Virus record (IMG/VR): IMGVR_UViG_3300031920_000245
Location: 1-58,100 of that record
Direction: 5' to 3' (one strand)
Length of the DNA: 58,100 bases
DNA from: a virus
The translations under genes and the position numbers were made by a program. This document shows positions 27,354 to 35,329 of the stretch, piece after piece (within the stretch, counting starts at the first letter, position 1; each line of letters starts with the position of its first letter). The notes under the pieces are model-generated. The model had not been told where the DNA came from and did no database searches. It saw only the letters and a program-made list of their open reading frames with translations.

Positions 27354-28808
27354 ATGGCAAGAAAAAATACACGTTTAACTTCAAAAGCACTTGAATTTAT
27401 CACATACGTTTGTATTGGTAATAATAAAAAAAATAGTGGTAACGATCCCAATAATAATAACCTATTAAAGGGTAATAATAAAATATTACAATACAGTAAT
27501 AAAGTAGATAAAACTTGGGTAGCTAATATTGTAGATGCTGATGGTAACTCAATTAAGAAAAATGAAGATTTACCACCATTATTAGTTTATTTATTTTCTT
27601 ATTTTGCAAATCGATATAATATAGACCCAAATATATTAGCTGCACAGTGTTATGTATTAACTAAGTATAGAATGTGGTATTACGACTCATATAATTCAGG
27701 TGTTAATTTGTTTTCAATGCCAAATGTCTATAAATATATTATTTCAAATTCATCAAGTATATCACCTAAAATGACAGAAGAAGAAATTTCAACAATTACT
27801 GCAGGTTTAACAAATCCAGATGTTAAATCTTCTTATAATGTTGTAAATGGTGGTGCTGTAATGACATTAAATCGTCCAATTCTACATCAAAACATGATAG
27901 ATAATCCAGCTATAATGATTAAAGCACAAGCAAGATATTTAAAATATTTAGCGGATAATCAAAGCAGTAAATTAGCAAGTACAACGTTATTTAGTTACAG
28001 TGCTGGTGAACAATATGCTGAAACTACATATACAAGATCAATTGAAAAAGCAAATAATTTATTAGCCGATAAATTAGTCACTAAAGCCACTGATATTGTT
28101 TTAAGAACATTTGGTGTTTTAGGTGATAAAGATAATGATGCACTACCTAAAAATCCTAAATATAAACCAAAAGGATATTATTTCGGGTATGAGGAACATG
28201 TAAGACTAAAAGAAAAGTTTGATTCATTTAGTGCAAATGCTGTAGAATCAAAACGTTATGATAATCCTTCAATTAATCGAACAAACGATACTGAATATTC
28301 AACGGAAGAATATATTTTAAAGTTTCGTACTGATGCTGTTGAAGAAATGGTAGAACATAGGGTTTTAGCAAGTATTACACTAGCACAAGGTATTGTAGAA
28401 TCTGGAAATGGTAATAGTTTTTTAGCGAGAACTGGTAATAATCATTTTGGTATTAAGTGCCATAGTACGTGGGTAACACCTTCCGGTGATAAAAAACCGG
28501 GTATTTATTTTGAAGACGGTAGAGCAGATGTTGCGGGGAAAGGAAATCTTTCTTGTTTTAGAAAATATGCAAATGTACGTGAATCATATTGGGATCATTC
28601 AATGTTTTTAATTAAAAATGGTAGATATAAAAAACTATTTACTTTAAAATTAACTGATTATAAGGGATGGGCAATTGAATTACAAAGAGCTGGATATGCT
28701 GCTGCTAGTCACTATGCTAATGCATTAATTAATACAATTAGAACATATGAACTTTATAAATATGATGAGCAGGGGATTAAAATATTAAAGGATAAAGGTA
28801 AAATTTAA
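27354..28808 (+). CDS. Tail-associated cell-wall hydrolase (GH73 glucosaminidase) with degenerate transglycosylase-like domain
   Basis: Residues about 335-475 are a FlgJ/GH73-type N-acetylglucosaminidase: VLASITLAQGIVESGNG with the catalytic Glu at 349, then GNNHFGIKCH and YANVRESYWDHSMFL, then GYAAASHYANALINTI. The N-terminal part (about 80-225) has the frame of a lytic transglycosylase: YNIDPNILAAQ ... AQARYLKYLAD ... LFSYSAGEQYAETTY. However, the catalytic Glu expected after AAQ is absent (CYVLTKY). It would cut peptidoglycan locally as the tail penetrates. It lies 3 nt after the hub-like gene and overlaps the opposing gene's end by 4 nt. Confidence 0.85.
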   Translation: MARKNTRLTSKALEFITYVCIGNNKKNSGNDPNNNNLLKGNNKILQYSNKVDKTWVANIVDADGNSIKKNEDLPPLLVYLFSYFANRYNIDPNILAAQCYVLTKYRMWYYDSYNSGVNLFSMPNVYKYIISNSSSISPKMTEEEISTITAGLTNPDVKSSYNVVNGGAVMTLNRPILHQNMIDNPAIMIKAQARYLKYLADNQSSKLASTTLFSYSAGEQYAETTYTRSIEKANNLLADKLVTKATDIVLRTFGVLGDKDNDALPKNPKYKPKGYYFGYEEHVRLKEKFDSFSANAVESKRYDNPSINRTNDTEYSTEEYILKFRTDAVEEMVEHRVLASITLAQGIVESGNGNSFLARTGNNHFGIKCHSTWVTPSGDKKPGIYFEDGRADVAGKGNLSCFRKYANVRESYWDHSMFLIKNGRYKKLFTLKLTDYKGWAIELQRAGYAAASHYANALINTIRTYELYKYDEQGIKILKDKGKI

Positions 28809-29587
28809 ATTAATCCTTTATTTAATTCATGGAGATTAATAATATTAGCATTTGTTGAATCATCATTATCACAAACCATTTCATTTATTTTACTAATGGT
28901 TGTTTCTAATTTATCACTATTATTTTCTTCGTTTAATTTCTTTATATATTCCAAATTTTCTTTTTTGTAGGTTTCGAAAATTTGTTGTTTTTCTTCAGAT
29001 GTTGAGGATACTAATTTTTTAAATAATTCACTATCACCTTCATCCATTTGATTATACCTTTCATTGAATTTATCAATGGCAATTTCAATTACTTGTTCAT
29101 TTACATATTCAATATCTTTATAGGTTTCAGTGTATTTTGGTTCTTTTACGTAATCCAAAACATATGTAAATGCTTCGTGAATGTTATCGACATTAACATC
29201 TTGATTATTTGAAAGCATTTCTTCAACTAATATTGAGATCGAATTGAATAATTTTGTTTTTTCTTCATTAAGTGTAGGTATGTCTTCATCTGTGATAAAT
29301 TTATTAAGTTTATCGTGTTCAGTTTTCACTTCATTTAACGTAAAAACTTCAAATAATTTAATGTTTTTATCGATGTATCGAGAAGCAAGCATATCATTAT
29401 CAATGAATTTTTTATCAATGTTATTGAATACTTTATTTTCTAATTGTAGTATTTTAGATTCTTTAATTATATTACTTACTTCAGAGATTCGTTCTTTAGT
29501 TTCTGTAAGTAACATACCTTTGAAATATGCTTCTTTTAATTGCTTTGAAACAATTAAATTAATTATACCTATATTCACTCTTTCCAT
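28805..29587 (-). CDS. Helical hypothetical virion or core protein (260 aa)
   Basis: A Glu/Lys/Asn-rich, almost wholly helical protein (MERVNIGIINLIVSKQLKEAYF...), with long stretches of heptad-like leucine and isoleucine. No signal peptide, membrane segment or catalytic motif is seen. It lies directly downstream of the portal gene but has its own late promoter at 29606. Composition and neighbourhood suggest a head-core or portal-associated assembly factor; no homology supports this. Confidence 0.55.
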   Translation of the reverse strand: MERVNIGIINLIVSKQLKEAYFKGMLLTETKERISEVSNIIKESKILQLENKVFNNIDKKFIDNDMLASRYIDKNIKLFEVFTLNEVKTEHDKLNKFITDEDIPTLNEEKTKLFNSISILVEEMLSNNQDVNVDNIHEAFTYVLDYVKEPKYTETYKDIEYVNEQVIEIAIDKFNERYNQMDEGDSELFKKLVSSTSEEKQQIFETYKKENLEYIKKLNEENNSDKLETTISKINEMVCDNDDSTNANIINLHELNKGLI

Positions 29588-29605
29588 TTGATATATATAA
29601 TTTAC

Positions 29606-29614
29606 TATAAATAC
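29606..29614 (-). promoter_or_regulatory. Late-type promoter of the 28805-29587 gene
   Basis: TAGTATTTATAG on the minus strand, 19 nt before the start codon. Confidence 0.6.
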
Positions 29615-29637
29615 TATAAAATATAATAAAGATGTTG

Positions 29638-31716
29638 TTAATCTTTATTTTCTTTATCTTTAATTTCACTATCTAAATTTATATCTTCTAGGTTAATATC
29701 ATCATTATCTACAGCTTCATCTATTTTAGGTTTTTTTACCTTCTTTGATTCAACAATTAATTCATCAATTTCACTAACCATTTCTTCTGCTTTGTTATTT
29801 AAATCATTGTTTTGATTTTCAGTTTCTTTAAGTATTTCTTTTTTAGTTTGAATGGTTTCTTGTTCACTATTTTCATTACTTACCAATTCATTAACTAATT
29901 TATTATAATCATTAAGATTATCATCGTAAGTATCTTTTGTCATGTAAACAATTCTTTTATTTCTTCTTTCTGATATTGTTGTTTTTTTCTCATCTTTACC
30001 GTCTTCATTTTTTCTTTCAGTAATTACAGTTTTTACATTGCTTACACTTTCTGGTTGTATTGGTGGTAGATCAGCAGGTGTTTGGTTTGGTAATCCCGGT
30101 ATAGGTGCAGGACCTGTCGGTGCACCCATGTCACCACCCGGCATACCTTCTTCAGGTGGAATTTCTTGTTCAGTAGTACCAGTATCATTAATCATAAGTT
30201 CAGGTTCACCATATCTTTTATCAATATCTGCAAAAACCCCCGATTTCTTGATAATTACTGGAGCATCTGCAAGTTCTTGCATAATAACTTTCTCCATTTT
30301 TTGTTGTTTCAAGTCTTCAATGATTTCTTTATCACTCATATTAAATATTGTACGTTTTGCATTAGTATGTGACATTGCTGCCATACCATTTTCACCACGA
30401 GTTAATTCAGTATATGTTGTTGCTCTTTCACGATTTAATTCCGCTTTAAGTAAATCTTGTTGTGTTGATGGGTTTGTAAGTGTTAATGTGAAATTAGATA
30501 AATCCTCTTGAGTATAACCCAATAAATAAAGATGGACCATAGCCATTTTATTAAGTTCTTGAATTATTGATTGTTGGATTCTATTTATTTTTTTTGCAAA
30601 TCTAATATCATACTGTGCCATGTTTTTACCACCACCAGCAGCATCTTGAAAAGATAAAAATGGCTTTGGAACACCAAGACCAGTAAATAAATTATCTCTT
30701 AAATATTCAATATCTTGTATTTGATCTAAATTAGTTGCACCGGGAAGTGTTTCAATTCCGGTTTCTACATTTGCATTTCTAACTGGAAGGAAATAATCTT
30801 CATCATTACCTAAAATATTAAAACGATAATCAATACTACCACTATTACCATTGACTTCGGGTAATCTTTTAAATTTGGTAGCTACTTTATACATATATTC
30901 CTCAATATCTTCTTCATCGATATTACCAACATCAATTTTAAAGACTTTCTTTTCACCTGCACGAATTAATCTATATGTTAACATAGCATCTTCTGCCATA
31001 ACTAACTGACGAAAAACTCTACGTATTTTATTTAATATTGATGAACCATATGGTAGATATTTATCATCACCTAATAATCTAAAATGAGCAACTTCAAAAA
31101 TATTAAATTCGTCACCTGTCATTCTTTCTTTGAATTTGACAGTTGGTTTACCTTTTTGTATTCTTTCAAATCGTTCTACTTCATAATTTACCATTTGTTT
31201 TACGTGGGTAATACCTTTTTTTCTTTCACCATATAATAGAACGAAATTATCACCGTATTTTACAACATTTCTAGTCCAGAATGGTAAATTAACATTAACA
31301 TTAATAATATCATAGAAAAATTCTTCTAATAAAAATTTAATTCTTTCTTTATTGGAATAAATATTTAACATTTTACCGTTTGGTCCAATTGTGGTTGCCT
31401 CTTCCATAAATAAATCTAATGCGGATGAAATAATTGGATAATATTCCATACCTTCATAATCTATGTAAGCTGGAAGACGAGCAGCTTCATATTGTAGTGC
31501 TTTTTGAAATCCCCTATCTGTGGTTCTGAAGAATTTATTTTGAAGTGCATTCTTCTGTTCAATTTCTAATCCTTTTCTATGTATTTCTTCAGGTGAGTTA
31601 CCTTTTATAATGATCTTTGTTGTGTCTTGTACTTGTTGAGGTGCAAAACCAAAACCATCAAAATTAAAAAACCCATTCAGGTTTTGATATATTGTACCTT
31701 TTTTATTTTCTGCCAT
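29638..31716 (-). CDS. gp20: Portal protein (T4 gp20-like)
   Basis: The 692-residue product shows portal hallmarks. The YPIISSALDLFMEEATT wing region is near 95-110 and the stem-crown part VKYGDNFVLLYGER near 150. IPYGSSIL-type sequence (LPYGSSILNKIRRVFRQLVMAEDAMLTYRL) is followed by R-A-x-E-K-x-V-F-K-I-D-V-G. It forms the dodecameric ring at one head vertex through which DNA enters and leaves. A C-terminal extension of about 150 residues is Pro/Gly-rich, then very acidic and Lys-rich. The gene stands between terminase and a helical virion protein, each with its own late promoter. Confidence 0.93.
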   Translation of the reverse strand: MAENKKGTIYQNLNGFFNFDGFGFAPQQVQDTTKIIIKGNSPEEIHRKGLEIEQKNALQNKFFRTTDRGFQKALQYEAARLPAYIDYEGMEYYPIISSALDLFMEEATTIGPNGKMLNIYSNKERIKFLLEEFFYDIINVNVNLPFWTRNVVKYGDNFVLLYGERKKGITHVKQMVNYEVERFERIQKGKPTVKFKERMTGDEFNIFEVAHFRLLGDDKYLPYGSSILNKIRRVFRQLVMAEDAMLTYRLIRAGEKKVFKIDVGNIDEEDIEEYMYKVATKFKRLPEVNGNSGSIDYRFNILGNDEDYFLPVRNANVETGIETLPGATNLDQIQDIEYLRDNLFTGLGVPKPFLSFQDAAGGGKNMAQYDIRFAKKINRIQQSIIQELNKMAMVHLYLLGYTQEDLSNFTLTLTNPSTQQDLLKAELNRERATTYTELTRGENGMAAMSHTNAKRTIFNMSDKEIIEDLKQQKMEKVIMQELADAPVIIKKSGVFADIDKRYGEPELMINDTGTTEQEIPPEEGMPGGDMGAPTGPAPIPGLPNQTPADLPPIQPESVSNVKTVITERKNEDGKDEKKTTISERRNKRIVYMTKDTYDDNLNDYNKLVNELVSNENSEQETIQTKKEILKETENQNNDLNNKAEEMVSEIDELIVESKKVKKPKIDEAVDNDDINLEDINLDSEIKDKENKD

Positions 31717-31739
31717 TTTTATAAAATTTTATATTTTTT

Positions 31740-31748
31740 TATAAATAC
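31740..31748 (-). promoter_or_regulatory. Late-type promoter of the portal gene
   Basis: TAGTATTTATAAAAAAA on the minus strand, 24 nt before the start. Confidence 0.6.
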
Positions 31749-31814
31749 TACGAATTTCCAGAAAATTCGTTTTTATTCCGGATAATATGCTTTTTTAATA
31801 AATACCTGATAATT

Positions 31815-33857
31815 TTAATTTAAATCCTTAAATAACCATGCATTAGATGAGTAATTTCTTAAGTCGGAATTTGAGGTACGTGTGGGTGGTAATTTTTTCT
31901 CATTTCCCTTATCATATTTCTTAGCTAATTCCTTTAATTTTTCCGGGTCATTGATATTAATCATTGCATCCAACATTTTTTTTGTTGCACCTTTATTTTG
32001 TCTAAACTTTGCCATATCAAAGTTTAAAACATACAAACCAGTTGCAAGAGACATGATACTATCATCATGGAATGAACGTTTATGATCTGCAACTCGATTA
32101 CCCGGTACAGTAATAAATGTTTTTAATTCATTTAATAATCTTAATGAATGAATAACCACATCTTCCATGTGAACTGCCCTTTGCATTTCAAGTAAAACAG
32201 ATGGTCTGTTTTGACCAATAAAAAATCCGGGAATAAGATCAACAGGAATTATATTTCCATCGGGTGTTGTTTTTTGACCTTTTTTAATATATCCATGTAA
32301 ACGATCTCTTGATGGTTTATGTGAAACTTCTGCATAGTGTATGTTATTTTCACCGTCTTCATCATTATAACCTATGTCAATCAATTTTTCTATTGTTTGG
32401 ACACCATATCCACCAGTAATATCGACAACAGCATACGCATTGTTATATCGCTTTCCAAATTGGTATGCAACTTCTCCAAGTTGTTGTGGTGTTAGTTTAC
32501 CATAATATTCTGCGACTTGTTCTACTTTTGTTTTCCTAACTTTAATCTTTTTAGATTCACCACCTCTTTTAATGACCTGTTCTTCAATAATGTGTCTTAT
32601 TTTAAGAATATTAATTGTTGAGAAGTCATCACCATGTCCCGGAGATGCATCTATTGGCATTATATATTCTTCACCTTGTTTATAATCTTCCCATATCCAG
32701 AAATTCATATCAACATATTCTTGACGTATTGGATTTTTTATTTCAAATTCTTCAATTCTTTTTAAATAATCTTCAGCAATAAAGTTATCACCTGAACCAA
32801 GAAAAGAACATAAAATTTCTTGTGCAATTTTACGCATATCACCGTTTGCACCTTTAATTTCATCTTCAAACCATTCTGAAGTAGCTTCCCAACCATCATC
32901 TTTAAGTTTTGCTCTGTGTGGTCTATCCCAACCCTCATCCTTCATTCGGATTTCATTTTCCTTGTTTTTGTTTTTTAACCATTCAAGACCTACATTATAT
33001 CGTGGGTCATTATACCACCAAAGTTCAACTGCTTTAAACGGGTGATTCGGATCACGTCTTGCTGCATCAAATGTTTTATAGAATACTGGGTCTAATCCTG
33101 ATGGTGTTGATACAAATATTGCACGTCCACCTGTTTGTAATGTTGGTTTTGCTGAAGTCCAGAATTTATCACTGTTTTCTGTCCAAGCAGTTTCATCCCA
33201 AAATAATAAGGTTGGTGTGTATCCACGAAGTCCTTTTGATGAGAATGCACTTAATTGACAACCATTGTCATATCTTTTAAGTTTTTGAGTATCTTTACTA
33301 TCTGGTTGAGGTACTAACCAATCTGGGCAGTTAATAATGAATTCAACAACATCATTCATTAACTCATCACGAGCAGTTTCCAGTTTATCAGCCACAATAG
33401 CAACACTTCTATTATTTTTAAAACATATATACCATGATATATATGCACATGTGGTTGTTGAAATACCAGCTTGACGATATTTATTAGCAACAACAAATCT
33501 TTCAGCCAAAAATGTATCAATTAAATCTTTTTGATCTGGAAATAATTTAAATGGTACTATTTGACCACCTTCACCTTGTGTTTGGTCAAAGATTGTTAAG
33601 TAAGTTTCGATAAAGTAAATTGGGTCGGAAGCACATTTGACAATTTCGGATTCCTGTTCTTCGTAATTTAAATCACTTGCTTTTTTTACATCACCATTAA
33701 TTGTAATAATAATGGCTTCTGGTTTTTTACCTTCTTTTCTTAATTGAGACTCTAATTTTCGCCTTTCTTCCTTAATTTTTTCAAGCGATTGTTGAGGAAT
33801 TATATCAGGTATGTGTTCCGGTGATTTATCTTCGTGTTTTTTATCGTCAATACTCAT
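31815..33857 (-). CDS. gp17: Terminase large subunit (T4 gp17-like)
   Basis: The 680-residue packaging motor has an N-terminal ATPase and a C-terminal RNase H-like nuclease. Walker A reads KYRQAGIST at about 126-134, Walker B with the catalytic acid reads LLFWDE at 217-222, and the coupling motif is VSTPSG. Nuclease acidic residues are Asp403 (MPIDASPGHGDD), Asp479 (AVVDITGGYG) and Asp598-599 (FHDDSIMSLATGL). It translocates DNA into proheads through the portal and cuts the concatemer. A long charged N-terminal extension of about 70 residues precedes the ATPase. The portal gene follows after about 100 nt. Confidence 0.94.
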   Translation of the reverse strand: MSIDDKKHEDKSPEHIPDIIPQQSLEKIKEERRKLESQLRKEGKKPEAIIITINGDVKKASDLNYEEQESEIVKCASDPIYFIETYLTIFDQTQGEGGQIVPFKLFPDQKDLIDTFLAERFVVANKYRQAGISTTTCAYISWYICFKNNRSVAIVADKLETARDELMNDVVEFIINCPDWLVPQPDSKDTQKLKRYDNGCQLSAFSSKGLRGYTPTLLFWDETAWTENSDKFWTSAKPTLQTGGRAIFVSTPSGLDPVFYKTFDAARRDPNHPFKAVELWWYNDPRYNVGLEWLKNKNKENEIRMKDEGWDRPHRAKLKDDGWEATSEWFEDEIKGANGDMRKIAQEILCSFLGSGDNFIAEDYLKRIEEFEIKNPIRQEYVDMNFWIWEDYKQGEEYIMPIDASPGHGDDFSTINILKIRHIIEEQVIKRGGESKKIKVRKTKVEQVAEYYGKLTPQQLGEVAYQFGKRYNNAYAVVDITGGYGVQTIEKLIDIGYNDEDGENNIHYAEVSHKPSRDRLHGYIKKGQKTTPDGNIIPVDLIPGFFIGQNRPSVLLEMQRAVHMEDVVIHSLRLLNELKTFITVPGNRVADHKRSFHDDSIMSLATGLYVLNFDMAKFRQNKGATKKMLDAMININDPEKLKELAKKYDKGNEKKLPPTRTSNSDLRNYSSNAWLFKDLN

Positions 33858-33877
33858 GATTTACTATAAATTTTTAT

Positions 33878-33886
33878 AATAAATAC
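33878..33886 (-). promoter_or_regulatory. Late-type promoter of the terminase gene
   Basis: TGTATTTATTA on the minus strand, 21 nt before the start. It has T instead of A at the ninth base. Confidence 0.5.
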
Positions 33887-33901
33887 AGAGGGTATTGGTT
33901 A

Positions 33902-34408
33902 TTATTCAGATTTGTTGTTTTCTTCTTCTAGTTTTATTGATGATGTTTCAACGAATTCTTTATCTTTAAGTATAATTTTTCTTTCATATAATAAATCTTT
34001 CACTTGTTCAAAAGACATACCATAATGAAAAACTAACATAGTCACATCTTCAGTTTCTTCTTCGAAGATTTGTTCATATTGATTAAAACCATTTTCTTCA
34101 ATATCTTCACGATCTGTCTCATATGCAAGTGCATGAATATTATAATAACCATGCATATATTCACGATCAGTGGCTTCATGTAGACAAAATAAATCAAATG
34201 CTTTGGTCTTTAATGTAAAAATACCATCCACATATTTTTCAGTTGGTGGTTCACAATTATCAATAGCAGGTGATAAATGCCAACACCAATCTTCAAATTC
34301 ACCATTATATTTATCGTGAGAGAATATAAATTCGAATTGTCCTTCATTTCGAGAGTTGTATCCAATTTTTAAGACATAAATAAGTTGTAAATTTTCTTCA
34401 CTTTTCAT
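33902..34408 (-). CDS. Acidic hypothetical protein (168 aa)
   Basis: A soluble, very acidic protein (EDWCWHLSPAIDNCEPP..., ETDREDIEENGFNQYEQIFEEETED) with many aromatic residues and no known motif. It has its own late promoter 11 nt before the ATG and ends just ahead of the terminase promoter. The C-terminus is a Glu/Lys-rich tail. Late expression and the spot next to terminase would suit a small packaging or virion factor, but no family supports that. Confidence 0.6.
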   Translation of the reverse strand: MKSEENLQLIYVLKIGYNSRNEGQFEFIFSHDKYNGEFEDWCWHLSPAIDNCEPPTEKYVDGIFTLKTKAFDLFCLHEATDREYMHGYYNIHALAYETDREDIEENGFNQYEQIFEEETEDVTMLVFHYGMSFEQVKDLLYERKIILKDKEFVETSSIKLEEENNKSE

Positions 34409-34418
34409 ATGTTTTTAG

Positions 34419-34427
34419 CATAAATAC
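34419..34427 (-). promoter_or_regulatory. Late-type promoter of the 33902-34408 gene
   Basis: AGTATTTATGC on the minus strand, 11 nt before the start. Confidence 0.5.
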
Positions 34428-34429
34428 TG

Positions 34430-34813
34430 TTATCTTACAATACCAAACATATTTTCCATATACTTATTTAGTATATTTACTGTCATGGTATAATCTCTTG
34501 CTGTTTTTGTAAATCTATTTTTAAGAGATTGTGATAAATATAAGAAAAATAAAGATAATAATCCAGAGATTATTGAGAATATTATAAATTTAGTTGAAAT
34601 TAAAGTAATTAATATAATTAAGAACATAAATGACAATCTAAAACAGATAAATTGTTTACTAAATATAACGTGTAAATCTTTTTCAGTTTCTTCAATATAT
34701 AGTTCTCTATATTCAGAATCACGGTTTTCAGAAGCTAATGCATCTAATTCTATTGTTCTTTTTTTGTCTCTGAACAATTTAAGTGTTTTATATGTTCTGA
34801 AGAAATTATTCAT
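34430..34813 (-). CDS. Two-span membrane protein (127 aa), paralogue of its neighbour
   Basis: A soluble head of about 55 residues is followed by two adjacent transmembrane helices (FRLSFMFLIILITLIS and FIIFSIISGLLSLFFLYL) and a basic tail. The product shares its plan with the upstream gene: E-Y-R-x-L/M-x-I...E-x-x-L-H-x-x-F-S-x-K/R before the membrane pair, and a final MFGIVR versus IYGLNL. The two genes are 1 nt apart and evidently arose by tandem duplication. The function is unknown. A two-span hairpin could suit inner-membrane remodelling or a pinholin-type role, neither shown. Confidence 0.65.
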   Translation of the reverse strand: MNNFFRTYKTLKLFRDKKRTIELDALASENRDSEYRELYIEETEKDLHVIFSKQFICFRLSFMFLIILITLISTKFIIFSIISGLLSLFFLYLSQSLKNRFTKTARDYTMTVNILNKYMENMFGIVR

Positions 34814-34814
34814 A

Positions 34815-35219
34815 TTATAGTGTTAAATTTAATCCGTATATTTTATTTATTTCGTTATTTGCTGTACATATATAAAGAATATACGTATTTGATAATTTAA
34901 TTTCTTTAAATTTATTTTTTAAATGTAAAATAAACAATAATATTGTAAAAAAAACACCAAGAATTAATAATATAGGTGAATTAACCACTAATGATAGAAA
35001 AACTAACGATATTAATGTCAACCATTTAAATAAATATTTTCTTGAAAATGTTGTGTGTAATTCATCTTCAAGTGATGTAATTAACATTCTTCTATATTCA
35101 AGCCAATTACATGTATTGATATCATCTGTTTGAACTTCATTAAATAAATTGTTTTCGGTTTTTTCTGTACCACCAATGTAGGTTCTAAACAATTTAATAT
35201 GTTGATATCTTCTTTCCAT
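34815..35219 (-). CDS. Two-span membrane protein (134 aa), first of a paralogous pair
   Basis: A head of about 60 residues (MERRYQHIKLFRTYIGG...LEYRRMLITSLEDELHTTFSRKYLFK) precedes two transmembrane helices (WLTLISLVFLSLVV and PILLILGVFFTILLFIL) and a short tail. It is paralogous to the following gene. Unlike most genes around it, it has no late motif. Instead a TGTAAC/CGTAT-class promoter lies so close that its second box is 8 nt from the ATG. The pair may therefore be expressed earlier than the neighbouring virion genes. Confidence 0.65.
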   Translation of the reverse strand: MERRYQHIKLFRTYIGGTEKTENNLFNEVQTDDINTCNWLEYRRMLITSLEDELHTTFSRKYLFKWLTLISLVFLSLVVNSPILLILGVFFTILLFILHLKNKFKEIKLSNTYILYICTANNEINKIYGLNLTL

Positions 35220-35226
35220 ATATAAT

Positions 35227-35254
35227 TATACGATAAAAAACGATAAATGTTACA
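35227..35254 (-). promoter_or_regulatory. TGTAAC/CGTAT-class promoter of the membrane-protein pair
   Basis: On the minus strand TGTAAC (35254-35249) is followed 22 nt later by CGTATA (35232-35227), only 8 nt before the ATG at 35219. A start site at the usual distance would give a leaderless mRNA. Confidence 0.5.
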
Positions 35255-35267
35255 TATTCACATAAAA

Positions 35268-35301
35268 AAAACCCGGTAATGTTAATACAAGACCGGGTTT
35301 T
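35268..35301 (-). terminator. Terminator after the acidic head-core protein gene
   Basis: AAAACCCGGT / ACCGGGTTTT with a 14-nt loop and flanking T-runs, 30 nt after the stop codon at 35330. Confidence 0.8.
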
Positions 35302-35329
35302 ATATATGTTTTATTGTTTATGTTGGTAA

